A model generated the notes under the pieces. The model was not told the DNA's origin, made no database searches, and saw nothing but the letters and a program-made list of their open reading frames with translations. Positions 9,115-17,197 of a DNA stretch of 64,000 bases are shown piece after piece (position 1 is the stretch's first letter; every line of letters starts with the position of its first letter). Position numbers and translations under genes: made by a program. The DNA comes from Acuticoccus sp051016205. Its GTDB lineage: Bacteria > Pseudomonadota > Alphaproteobacteria > Rhizobiales > Amorphaceae. Location: assembly GCA_051016205.1 (NCBI GenBank), contig CP136534.1, forward strand, positions 5,270,001 through 5,334,000. Reading direction: 5' to 3'.

Positions 9115-9441
9115 ATGAGCAAGACGACGAACAAATATTCGCCTGAGGTGCGCGAGCGCGCGGTGCGGCTGGTTTTGGACAATGAGCACCAGCACGTGTC
9201 CCGCTGGGCGGCGATCTTGTCGATCTCCTCGAAGGTCGGCTGCGCGGCGCAGACGCTGAACGAGTGGGTCAAGAAGGCCGAGATCAACAGCGGCAGGCGG
9301 CCCGGTGTGCCGAACGAGATGGCCGAGAAGATGAAGGCGCTGGAGCGGGAGAACCGCGAGTTGCGCCAGGCGAACGAGATCCTGCGCAAAGCATCGGCGT
9401 ATTTCGCCCAGGCGGAGCTCGACCGCCGGTCGAAGACATGA
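9115..9441 (+). CDS. IS3-family transposase OrfA
   Basis: This 108-residue protein has an N-terminal helix-turn-helix (YSPEVRERAVRLVLDNEHQH, then KVGCAAQTLNEWVKKAE). A C-terminal leucine-zipper-like helix follows (MAEKMKALERENRELRQANE, ILRKASAYFAQAE). OrfA binds the IS ends and is normally also made as an OrfAB fusion by -1 frameshifting. Consistent with this, orfB lies in the -1 frame and overlaps orfA by ATGA. The gene is complete. Confidence 0.95.
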   Translation: MSKTTNKYSPEVRERAVRLVLDNEHQHVSRWAAILSISSKVGCAAQTLNEWVKKAEINSGRRPGVPNEMAEKMKALERENRELRQANEILRKASAYFAQAELDRRSKT

Positions 9442-10343
9442 TCGCCTTCATCGACGATCACCGGGCCGAGCACGGGGTCGAGCCGATCTGCAAGGTGCTG
9501 CCGATCGCCCCGTCCACCTACCACGATCATGTGATGAAGCGGGCCGATCCGACGCGCCGCTCACCGCGGGCGCGCCGCGATGCCGAACTGCGGCCTAAGA
9601 TCAGGCGCGTGTTCGACGCCAACTTCCAAGTCTACGGGGTGCGCAAAGTCTGGCGGCAGATGCGTCGAGAAGGCTTCCAAGTCGCGCGCTGCACCGTCGC
9701 CAGGCTGATGAAGGAGATGGGGATCGAAGGCATTGTCCGGGGTAAACGGGTTCGAACGACGATTCCCAACAAGGCCGCGCCATGCCCGCTCGACCGGGTC
9801 AACCGCCAGTTCCGGGTGCCCGCTCCGAACATGCTTTGGGTGAGCGACTTCACCTACGTCGCGACGTGGCAGGGCTTCGTCTATGTCGCGTTCGTCATCG
9901 ACGCATACGCCCGCCGCATCGTCGGCTGGCGGGCCAGTCGGACCGCCCATGCCGGCTTCGTCCTCGATGCCCTGGAGCAGGCCGTTCACCAGCGTCGGCC
10001 GGCAAAAGGAAAAGGCCTGGTGCATCATTCCGACAGGGGGTCGCAATATCTTGCGATTCGCTACACTGAGCGCTTGGCCGAGGCAGGCATCGAGCCTTCA
10101 GTCGGCAGCGTCGGCGACAGCTACGACAACGCACTGGCGGAGACGATCAACGGCCTCTTCAAAGCGGAGGTCGTCCACCGGCGCGGACCATGGCGCAGCT
10201 TCGAGGCCATTGAGTACGCCACCCTCGAATGGGTCGACTGGTTCAACAACCGTCGCATTCTCGAGCCCATCGGGAGCATCCCGCCTGCCGAGGCGGAAGC
10301 CAACTACTACGCAGCTCTGGAAATGCATCGGGTGGCCGCGTAG
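9438..10343 (+). CDS. IS3-family transposase OrfB (DDE catalytic subunit)
   Basis: This 301-residue protein has an HTH_21-like start and an rve integrase core. The catalytic triad is visible: D137 in WVSDFTYV, D199 in HHSDRGSQY and E235 in NALAETINGL, with the D-35-E spacing typical of IS3. ATG 9438 overlaps the orfA stop (ATGA). The same open frame extends back to 9264 inside orfA, the expected zone for -1 frameshifting to give the OrfAB transposase. All motifs are intact, so the enzyme should be active. Confidence 0.95.
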   Translation: MIAFIDDHRAEHGVEPICKVLPIAPSTYHDHVMKRADPTRRSPRARRDAELRPKIRRVFDANFQVYGVRKVWRQMRREGFQVARCTVARLMKEMGIEGIVRGKRVRTTIPNKAAPCPLDRVNRQFRVPAPNMLWVSDFTYVATWQGFVYVAFVIDAYARRIVGWRASRTAHAGFVLDALEQAVHQRRPAKGKGLVHHSDRGSQYLAIRYTERLAEAGIEPSVGSVGDSYDNALAETINGLFKAEVVHRRGPWRSFEAIEYATLEWVDWFNNRRILEPIGSIPPAEAEANYYAALEMHRVAA

Positions 10344-10356
10344 CTAAGACAAATCG

Positions 10357-10382
10357 GCCTCCGGGATTTCCGGTACAGTTCA
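10357..10382 (-). repeat. Right terminal inverted repeat of the IS3 element
   Basis: The terminus ends CCGGTACAGTTCA on the plus strand, the inverse of the left end. A related degenerate end (GCGCAGTTCA) closes the remnant at 26739. Confidence 0.9.
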
Positions 10383-10649
10383 CCAAAACGGTCCGTTCCA
10401 CGTCGACTCGCCCCGAGATCGGAATTTTCTCCACGATCAATAGCAGCTGGATGATGGATGCGAGCCCTTGCGGTCCGATGTCAACGACGCAACCGCGCAG
10501 CGAATGCGCCTCGATTCCTCTGAGCTTGATAGACTCAGCTCATGGCAAACCGACGCCGGGATTGCATCGCCCACAAAGTTAGGATACTGATTGTTAGCAT
10601 GCAAATCATCATACTGCAGTGGCTTCATATTACTGATTTTATTGGGAGT
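10383..10649. other. Right part of the split unassigned sequence
   Basis: This is the continuation of 8835-9061 beyond the IS. The plus-strand frame stays open to TAG near 10580, and a minus-strand frame is open over the same stretch. No recognisable motif was found. From about 10580 the DNA becomes AT-rich and non-coding. Confidence 0.3.
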
Positions 10650-10710
10650 TTTTCCTTTTCGAGCGGTCGAGCAACTTATCTGGGTCCTCACGGACGCAGG
10701 AGGCTCCAGA
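10650..10710 (+). repeat. Dispersed palindromic repeat, diverged copy
   Basis: The stretch CTTTTCGAGCGGTCGAGCAA, then CTTATCTGGGTCCTCACGG and ACGCAGGAGGCTC, aligns with the better-kept copies at 15019, 28819 and 48323 (consensus AGGAGTAGAGCATCTTATCT, then GCATCCGTACGGATGC, then AGGATGCTCTA). The inner palindrome is degraded here. Confidence 0.55.
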
Positions 10711-10806
10711 TCGACCTGGTTTACGAGTTCGGTTAGCGCTGCCAGCAGGGGCATCCGCGCCGCCGCTGCAGCACTGCCTGTAGAGGATGTATCGTGAGGG
10801 GTGGCC

Positions 10807-11808
10807 ATGCGCTCATCTTGCCGAACTTTGCTCCACCGCACTGTGAAGCCCCTCCTCCTTGTCTTGGTGGCATCTTACGGTATGCCCACGCTCGCTTCGG
10901 CGCATGACTCGGAGGATCATTGTGCCGCCGTGATGGCTTCAGTCGCGCAGTCCGGATTCGCTGATACGGTTTCCGTGACCTGCGAGAATGGTATGGCCAC
11001 CGTTGTTTCAAAGAGCTATCCGGACCATCCCCTCATGACCGGCATTGTCGGCACCAATGAGCAGGTCCCGGTTCCGGCAAGAGAGTATGCCGCGCCGATC
11101 CCGTTGAATCCTTCGCTCGGTAACAGGCCGCAAACGCGCGATGGGGCCTTGGGTGTGGCCATAAACGGCGTCCCCATCTTCGACTATACTGGCGGTGGCG
11201 AGATGACCGTTGCAGACTTATTTCACCATCATCCCCACAACGATACAAAGCTGACACAGCAACTGGACAAGTGTGGGGGTCATGCCGGGCGTGGCGACGA
11301 TTATCACTACCATGTCCGTCCGGTTTGCATGATCGAACAGATGGAAAATGCCGGGCACGACGCGATCATTGGCTGGGCCTTTGACGGGTACCCGATCTAT
11401 GCGCACGCAAACCCTGACGGCACGGCGATTGAGGCCGAAGCTCTGGACGTGTGCAACGGGCAAGCCGACGACACGTTCGGCTACCGCTATCACACCTCGA
11501 CCGGACCCCCATACATCATCCAGTGCCTGATGGGCAAAGTTGCGAATTTGCGCGATCTACCGCGGACTCCACCGCTGACGTCGGCGGCCGGCAACCGTGG
11601 GCGCCCATCCGGCATACCGCCACGGGGCGGAGTCAAGAACTTGCAGTTTACACAAGATGACAGCGGTCGCCGCAGCATGGACTACACTTACGAAGGCCAA
11701 AATTACTACATCCGGTACGCGCCCACCGACACACCAGACTGCTATCACTTCCAGACCCGCACAGTGACCGACCGCGGCGAAGTCCGTAGCGGCGTTTTTT
11801 GTCGATGA
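10807..11808 (+). CDS. YHYH-domain secreted protein 1
   Basis: This 333-residue protein starts at ATG 10807, preceded by GAGGGG at good spacing; a GTG two codons earlier is in frame but too close to that site. Residues 1-33 form a signal peptide (cleavage likely near LASA-HDSED). The mature part holds GALGVAINGVPIFDYTGGGE, DKCGGHAGRGDDYHYHVRPVC and GWAFDGYPIYA, the hallmark segments of the YHYH family (PF14240), whose biochemical role is unknown. Paired cysteines suggest disulfides, and the His-rich FHHHPHND stretch suggests metal binding. It heads a group with a second exported protein and a two-component system. Confidence 0.88.
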   Translation: MRSSCRTLLHRTVKPLLLVLVASYGMPTLASAHDSEDHCAAVMASVAQSGFADTVSVTCENGMATVVSKSYPDHPLMTGIVGTNEQVPVPAREYAAPIPLNPSLGNRPQTRDGALGVAINGVPIFDYTGGGEMTVADLFHHHPHNDTKLTQQLDKCGGHAGRGDDYHYHVRPVCMIEQMENAGHDAIIGWAFDGYPIYAHANPDGTAIEAEALDVCNGQADDTFGYRYHTSTGPPYIIQCLMGKVANLRDLPRTPPLTSAAGNRGRPSGIPPRGGVKNLQFTQDDSGRRSMDYTYEGQNYYIRYAPTDTPDCYHFQTRTVTDRGEVRSGVFCR

Positions 11809-11894
11809 AGCGCCCCGCCGCCCCACCCTGCCCGTTCCGCCGCGCGCTCTGACAGGCGCGCGCGTGCCACGGCCCCACGCCAGGAGCAAAGCCA

Positions 11895-12542
11895 TTGCGA
11901 AGCGTCCTCCTCGTCACACTCCTTCTCGGCGCCGGATCGGCTGTCGCCGAACCGCGATCTCTCACGGCTGATATCTGGGCAGACAACTGGTTCCAGATGT
12001 TCGTGAACGGCACCGAGATTGTCGAAGACAGTGTCCCGATCACGACCGAGCGTTCGTTTAATGCGCAAACCGTGACGTTTTCAGCGGATCTGCCCTTAAT
12101 GATCGCCATCATGGCTAAAGACTTCAAGCAAAACGACACCGGTCTTGAGTATATTGGCACCAGCCGGCAGCAGATGGGCGATGGCGGTCTGATCGCCCAA
12201 GTGCGCGATGCGACGACCGGCGATATCGTGGCTGTGACAAACGGCGATATGCGCTGCCTCGTCGTGCACCGCGCACCGGTGGATCCATCCTGCGCAGACG
12301 AGCGCGATCCCACTGCCGGCGAGGGGCCTTGCGGCTTCGTCGAGGCGGAGGTTCCGGCAGGTTGGACCGCACCCGGGTTCGACGACAGCGATTGGCCCTC
12401 CGCAACCGAGTACAGCGTGCGCGATGTCAGACCACGGGACGGCTACGACCACATCGCCTGGGATACGTCGGCACGCTTGGTTTGGTCCGATGACCTCGTT
12501 CTGGACAACACTTTGCTTTGTCGTCTCACCGTCCCTCGGTGA
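11895..12542 (+). CDS. Exported protein of unknown function, YHYH neighbour
   Basis: This 215-residue protein starts at TTG with CAGGAG just upstream. A short signal peptide ends near AVA-EPRSL. The mature protein shows ADIWADNWFQMFVNG, a stretch DFKQNDTGLEYIG, and GWTAPGFDDSDWPSATEY, the pattern seen in galactose-binding-like beta-sandwich (carbohydrate-binding) domains. Cysteines flank DERDPTAGEGPCG. I do not recognise a named family. It lies 86 bases after the YHYH gene on the same strand and is probably co-transcribed, so a joint extracellular function is plausible but unproven. Confidence 0.75.
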   Translation: MRSVLLVTLLLGAGSAVAEPRSLTADIWADNWFQMFVNGTEIVEDSVPITTERSFNAQTVTFSADLPLMIAIMAKDFKQNDTGLEYIGTSRQQMGDGGLIAQVRDATTGDIVAVTNGDMRCLVVHRAPVDPSCADERDPTAGEGPCGFVEAEVPAGWTAPGFDDSDWPSATEYSVRDVRPRDGYDHIAWDTSARLVWSDDLVLDNTLLCRLTVPR

Positions 12543-12769
12543 GTGGGCGGGCCGGCCGAGACAGTCGTGCCAGGATCTGACGGTGCGACACCGGCGAGCT
12601 CCGTGCACGGGCGAGCCTCCGCCGAGGGACCTTGCGCAGCTCCCCAACACCGCACCAGCGATGACCTGCCCGCTGATGGCCCTGTTGATCGCAAAAACCC
12701 AGCCACACACAACCCGTCAGCGGGTGACACCTCCATCCTGCCTACACACTTGCGTCCCAGCGTGAGCCT

Positions 12770-14263
12770 ATGTTGTGGAACCGATGCTCCCTCACAGCAA
12801 AGATCTTCATCGCGATTCTGGCCGCAACAACACTTATCGTCCTCGCCATGGCGGTGATGGTCGGTGTCAGTATGCGCGCCGGCTTCTCGCGCTATCTTGT
12901 GCAGGCTGAGATCAACCGCTTCGACGATCTTGAGACCGCGCTTGCACAGACCCATGACGCCGACGCCGGTGGGTGGCCTGAGCTTGTCAGTTCCGATCGC
13001 GCATGGTCCGATTTTGTGGGCAAGCATCTCCGGCCAGCGCGTCGGCCGCAGGACCGGCCGCCGCCGCCTGCCCCGCCGACGGACGCGTCGGCCGTGCATC
13101 GCAGGCCTCCGCGGCCGCCGCGCGACCCGCTCCACCTATCAGATCGTATCACGCTCCTGAATGCACGAGGCGATGTGATCGCGGGCGCCCCACCCAACAG
13201 GAACCTCTATGTCACGCGAGCGATCATGCCAATCGACGGTCGGTCGGCCCAAACACCGATCGGCTTCATCGGCCTGTCAGCGCCCCGTCACGCCGCTGGA
13301 CCGGCTGACGCCGCGTTCCTGTCGAGCCAGCTCCGTTCTCTCGTCTTCGCATCGGTCCTTGCACTGGTACTGTCGGCCGTGGCGGCGCTCCTCCTTGCGC
13401 GACAGTTCCTCGCCCCCCTGCGGACGCTCTCAAAGGGAACAAGGGCGTTGTCGGCGGGCAATTATGCCATTCGTCTGCCGAACAACCGGTCGGACGAACT
13501 TGGCGTTCTCATTCAGCGCTACAATGTGCTCGCAAAGAACCTTGAGGACGCAGCCGCTGCCGAGCGGCGCTGGATTAGCGATACCTCGCACGATCTGCAG
13601 ACCCCGCTCGCGATCCTGATGGCGGAAATCGAAGCGCTCCAGGACGGCGTGCGCGCCCCCTCGGCGGACGTTCTTGCAAGCCTCCACGGCTCAGTCATGC
13701 GCCTCTCCTCGCTCGTTCGCGACCTCAACACTCTCGCCCGCACTCGTGAGGGCGGCTTCTGTCTGGTGTTGGAGGAAATCGATCTCGGCGCGATGATCGC
13801 CGAAGCGCTCGCAGATTGCTCCAGCTGCGCGGCGAAGAACGGGATATGCTTCAACAACCAAGCAAAGGCGGGACTTGTCGTCAGCGTCGACCGCCAACGT
13901 GTCCGCCAGCTCATCGACAACCTTCTGGAAAACGCACGGCGATACACGGTCGCCCCCGGAGCGATCCGCATTGCCACTGCGGCAAACGATGACGCCGTGA
14001 GTGTGACCGTGGAGGACACCGCGCCGTGTCCCCCTGAAGGTTCGATGGATCGGTTGTTTGAGCGCTTCTTCCGCGTGGAGCCGTCACGCTCGCGCGAGCA
14101 TGGTGGCTCTGGATTAGGCCTTGCGATCTGCAGGGCCATCGTGGAGGCGCACGGCGGCACCATCGCCGCAAAAGCCTCGCAGCTCGGCGGGCTTGCGGTG
14201 ATTTTCACACTTCCCCGTTCCAACGATTTGGCCGTGCGGCCCCCCTTTGCACCGCAGGATTAG
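12770..14263 (+). CDS. Sensor histidine kinase, BaeS-like
   Basis: This 497-residue membrane kinase has TM1 at about residues 12-34. A periplasmic domain of about 155 residues contains an unusual proline/arginine-rich segment (residues 88-128, with PPPPAPP). TM2 lies at about 196-220, HAMP at 215-268, and the HisKA box is DTSHDLQTPLAIL with phosphoacceptor H284. The HATPase domain has N-box DNLLENARRYT and GSGLGLAICRAIVEAHGG. The partner regulator starts one base after the stop. It probably senses an envelope signal. The proline-rich insert is the odd part and could be a flexible linker or a metal/peptide contact. Confidence 0.92.
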   Translation: MLWNRCSLTAKIFIAILAATTLIVLAMAVMVGVSMRAGFSRYLVQAEINRFDDLETALAQTHDADAGGWPELVSSDRAWSDFVGKHLRPARRPQDRPPPPAPPTDASAVHRRPPRPPRDPLHLSDRITLLNARGDVIAGAPPNRNLYVTRAIMPIDGRSAQTPIGFIGLSAPRHAAGPADAAFLSSQLRSLVFASVLALVLSAVAALLLARQFLAPLRTLSKGTRALSAGNYAIRLPNNRSDELGVLIQRYNVLAKNLEDAAAAERRWISDTSHDLQTPLAILMAEIEALQDGVRAPSADVLASLHGSVMRLSSLVRDLNTLARTREGGFCLVLEEIDLGAMIAEALADCSSCAAKNGICFNNQAKAGLVVSVDRQRVRQLIDNLLENARRYTVAPGAIRIATAANDDAVSVTVEDTAPCPPEGSMDRLFERFFRVEPSRSREHGGSGLGLAICRAIVEAHGGTIAAKASQLGGLAVIFTLPRSNDLAVRPPFAPQD

Positions 14264-14264
14264 T

Positions 14265-14966
14265 ATGCTGAACGCACCCACTGATATCCGCCTCGATGGC
14301 CGCCACATCGTTCTCGTGGAGGACGAACTGGCGCTTGCCAACGTTGTCAAAGACTATCTGGCCCATGAGCGTGCGATGGTCAGCATCCTGTGTGATGGGA
14401 CCGATGCAGCGCGCATGATCATCGAGGAAGAGCCTGACCTTGCCATCCTCGACATCATGCTGCCAGGCCGGGACGGATATGCGATTTGCCGCGATGTCCG
14501 CAGGAAAAGTGCAGTCCCGATCATTATGCTGACGGCCAAAGTGGAAGAAATCGACAGGCTGCTGGGACTGGAACTCGGCGCAGACGATTACATCTGCAAG
14601 CCGTTTTCTCCGCGCGAGCTGATCGCACGGACGAAGGCGGTGCTGCGCAGATCGAGCGCCCCATCCCACCAGGCAGAACCAAAACACCACATCGTCGTCG
14701 ATCCGCAGCGCTGGTCGGTGATGATCGACGGCAATGGCCTAGACCTCACTCGGCGGGAGTTTCTTCTGTTTGAAGCGCTCCACCGGCGGCCAGGTCGCGT
14801 TTTTTCGCGGGCACAGCTTCTCTACCTTGTCTACACCGAGAGCAACGACGTGGTCGACCGGACGATTGACAGCCACATCAAAAATATACGTGGCAAAGCA
14901 AAGCGTGCTGCAGACGTGGACCCCATACGGTCAGTCTACGGTGTGGGCTACGCGTTTGAGATCTAA
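14265..14966 (+). CDS. OmpR/BaeR-type response regulator
   Basis: This 233-residue protein has a receiver domain with acidic pair E19-D20, phosphoacceptor D63 in AILDIMLPGRDGY, and the conserved K in DDYICKPFSPREL. A winged-helix DNA-binding domain follows (LTRREFLLFEAL, VFSRAQLLYLVY, VDRTIDSHIKNIRGK). The ATG at 14265 lies one base after the kinase stop, so the two are co-translated. Targets are unknown; the adjacent exported-protein genes are the obvious candidates by position. Confidence 0.93.
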   Translation: MLNAPTDIRLDGRHIVLVEDELALANVVKDYLAHERAMVSILCDGTDAARMIIEEEPDLAILDIMLPGRDGYAICRDVRRKSAVPIIMLTAKVEEIDRLLGLELGADDYICKPFSPRELIARTKAVLRRSSAPSHQAEPKHHIVVDPQRWSVMIDGNGLDLTRREFLLFEALHRRPGRVFSRAQLLYLVYTESNDVVDRTIDSHIKNIRGKAKRAADVDPIRSVYGVGYAFEI

Positions 14967-15018
14967 CCCAAGGACCCAGAATGGTGTGCGGTCAAAGGGA
15001 ACCATCTGGCCGCACACC

Positions 15019-15074
15019 GCTCTCCGTTAAAGAGGTCGAACATCTTTTGTCCGTACGGACGCAGGATGCTCTAG
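15019..15074 (+). repeat. Dispersed palindromic repeat
   Basis: It reads CTCTCCGTTAAAGAGGTCGA, then ACATCTTTTGTCCGTACGGA, then CGCAGGATGCTCTAGG. The centre TCCGTACGGA is a perfect palindrome, and the flanks match copies at 28819-28878 and (reversed) 48323-48384. It lies about 50 bases after the response-regulator stop. Confidence 0.75.
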
Positions 15075-15370
15075 GCCCAGCATACGCTCCGTACGCCAGG
15101 ATCAGGTGCGGGACGACCATCGCCGATTGGTCGTCATAGACTTTGCGCTTGCCCGGCTCTGAACAGTGCGTCCACTATTCCTGCATCCGCACTCCATCAC
15201 TCCCTGAGACGTTCCCCATGCGCGGAGAACGACGCATTGCATGGAGAGGCGTATGGAGATGTGGGACCACAGTCTGGGCGCAATGCTCCCCGTCGGTCAA
15301 TTGGGCTTGGATCTGGTGGGCGGCTTGCGCAGTGGAGCGTTCGCCTGCATTTGGGCCAAGGCATATCTGC

Positions 15371-15423
15371 TCCGTTTCACCGCTTTCTGGGGCAAGACGA
15401 GCCCCCGCATCGGGTGAAACGGA
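15371..15423. repeat. Inverted repeat, 11-bp arms
   Basis: TCCGTTTCACC at 15371-15381 is matched exactly by GGTGAAACGGA at 15413-15423 with a 31-base GC-rich loop. It is not next to a gene end; it may be a further intergenic palindromic repeat type or the trace of a small mobile element. Confidence 0.5.
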
Positions 15424-15836
15424 CCAACCGCTTCCTGACGAAGACATGCACCGGCTTCAGGACGGGCCCGGCGGGCCTCGGCTCTAAATCCGCTCAGAGT
15501 CAACGTGCAGCAAGCATGATCCCACAAAGGAATCTTCATGGAGATACCATGGCAAACAAATAATCTCCGCTATCTTTTCGTATTTCGGTCGCGCTCAATC
15601 AATATTCTCATTTTCTCAGCGCGCCACTATTACGTAATATTAACACGATATCTTTCTGACTCCTCCGTGTTGTCTTAATGCAGTCGCATTATGATTTCAT
15701 AAGCCAGCCGCAAGACGTTGTTCGTGCTGTTTCGCCTCGCCAAAGCGAATGTAGAATTCGTGATGCGAATTCTCGATCGTCTTTAGGGTTGCGCAGCCTG
15801 AGTGACTTCGAATCTAAAGTATAAGGATAGAACACT

Positions 15837-16682
15837 ATGGGAAAATCACGCGGAATGCGACTTGGAAAGGATGACCTCGACTCCATTGACATCGATGGCG
15901 AGGTTTTCGAAGGGACCGATGGCAACGATTCCTTTCTCGGTGGCGACCTCAACGACGTGATGACCGGTTCCGCCGGCAATGACACGTTCCTCGGTGGAGA
16001 CGGCATCGACGTCGCCGACTACTCCGACCTTGGCACCGCCGTGACTGTGGGTTCGCCCGGCTCGGTGACAAAGGGTAATCTTGGCGAAGACACGCTCGGT
16101 GGCTTCGACGTGGAAACCGGGGAGCTCGAAGTTGTAGAGGTTATCGTCGGCGCCGAGAACGAAGCCAACCTGATCGATGCCACATCGGTTGTGGGCGCTG
16201 TCAATGCCAATGTAAATTTGGCCGAGGAGACCTCCACCTACACTGTTGTCAATCCTGTGGGTGGCTTCGAAGAAGGCGCCGAATTCTCAGTCGACATCGT
16301 CAACTTCGTCGACGTGAACGGAACCGACAACGACGATACGATTGTCGGTGACGACGAAGCCAATGTCATCGCCGGTGCGGGCGGTGACGACATCCTGACT
16401 GGAGGCGGAGACAAAGACACCTTCGTGTTCGACGGCACCGACGACGGCGTGGATACCATTACAGACTTCAGCCGGAGAGACACGTTGAGCCTAGAGGTCG
16501 GCTTTGGCGCGCTCAGCGGAGAAGAGCTATCCTATCGCGATCTCTTCAGCCGCGATGGTGATGGAAAAGAAATCATCGAAGGAGACGATGTTTTGACGGT
16601 CGATGGAACTTCTGGCGATGCCTCGCTCTTATACAACGGCACAGAGTTTGCTGTCTTCCAAAATGACGATCTCATTGCGTGA
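15837..16682 (+). CDS. Small RTX-type calcium-binding secreted protein
   Basis: This very acidic 281-residue protein has no N-terminal signal peptide. RTX nonapeptide-like repeats (GGxGxDxUx) occur near residues 25-62 (GTDGNDSFLGGDLNDVMTG, then SAGNDTFLGGDGIDVADYS) and near 160-200 (GTDNDDTIVGDDEANVIAG, then GGDDILTGGGDKDTFVF), followed by DTITDFSRRDTL. Such proteins leave the cell by a type I secretion system using an uncleaved C-terminal signal and fold on binding calcium outside. No type I secretion genes are in the window. There is no enzymatic domain, so it may be an extracellular structural or adhesive protein. Confidence 0.87.
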   Translation: MGKSRGMRLGKDDLDSIDIDGEVFEGTDGNDSFLGGDLNDVMTGSAGNDTFLGGDGIDVADYSDLGTAVTVGSPGSVTKGNLGEDTLGGFDVETGELEVVEVIVGAENEANLIDATSVVGAVNANVNLAEETSTYTVVNPVGGFEEGAEFSVDIVNFVDVNGTDNDDTIVGDDEANVIAGAGGDDILTGGGDKDTFVFDGTDDGVDTITDFSRRDTLSLEVGFGALSGEELSYRDLFSRDGDGKEIIEGDDVLTVDGTSGDASLLYNGTEFAVFQNDDLIA

Positions 16683-16735
16683 TGGGTCGACCCGAGACGA
16701 GACCTGAGACCGCAATCGGGTAGCAAAGCCCACTC

Positions 16736-16769
16736 ATCCCATCCCGATCGAGTCTGATTGGGATGGGGC
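16736..16769 (+). terminator. Probable transcription terminator of the RTX gene
   Basis: CCCATCCCGAT (16738-16748) pairs with ATTGGGATGGG (16757-16767), the only imperfection being a G-U pair, with a short loop, about 55 bases after the stop. There is no T-run, so termination strength is uncertain. Confidence 0.55.
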
Positions 16770-17197
16770 CAGATACGGCTGATGGCGGCCACTACGCTGC
16801 TGTTTCACTTCGAAATCAGTTATTTGCGCCGAGATCTATTGAAAATACATGGCGGGCTACGCGTCGCGAATTGATCCGACTTTGCGTCGACGTTGCCAAA
16901 GGTTTGCGCGCCACCCCGGCGCGGCCACTCGGCGAAGACCGACGGCGCCACAACTTGAACTCGTGTCGAAGGTCGGGGGCAGATCTATGGACCATCCATC
17001 TCCATACTCGTCCGCGCTCATGATCCGCGGCACGCGTCCATATGAGATTGCCACACGAAAGTCTTACAATCGAGAATGACTGCTCTCAGCAACACTGCCG
17101 ACACTGCACAGTTTTCGCACATTCGCTCTATACGCACTTCACAGTTTTTCTGGATTCTCCAACAACAGCGAACCAATCGCTGCCAAAGGAGAGCGAC
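16770..17197. other. Intergenic region before the second YHYH gene
   Basis: No gene or motif is recognised. The open frame of the YHYH gene runs back to 17042, but the ribosome site AAAGGAGAGCGAC before ATG 17198 fixes the start, so the preceding part is leader DNA. Confidence 0.5.

Larger units (their letters stand above)
9062..10382 (+). mobile_element. Intact IS3-family insertion sequence (1,321 bp)
   Basis: The element starts with TGAACCGCACCGGGTCTGCC and ends with the complementary terminus. The outer 26 bases (9062-9087 and 10357-10382) are inverted repeats matching at 20 positions. It is flanked by CCA on both sides (9059-9061 and 10383-10385), a 3-bp target duplication as usual for the family. 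It carries the two overlapping genes orfA and orfB, both undamaged. Intact ends, duplication and genes indicate a recent and possibly still mobile insertion into already decayed DNA. A degenerate relative in the same orientation lies at 26335-26739. Confidence 0.95.
14967..15836. other. Long intergenic region before the RTX gene
   Basis: No convincing gene is present: short open frames exist, but none has a ribosome site, a recognisable motif or normal composition. It holds a palindromic repeat (15019-15074) and an inverted repeat (15371-15381 with 15413-15423). From about 15560 there is a strongly AT-rich leader (ATTACGTAATATTAACACG and similar) that probably carries the RTX gene promoter; AAGGA precedes that gene's ATG. 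Confidence 0.6.

Noticed and set aside
15143..15563. Short overlapping frames in the gap before the RTX gene
   Set aside because: No ribosome sites or motifs; an inverted repeat lies within them and composition fits non-coding DNA.
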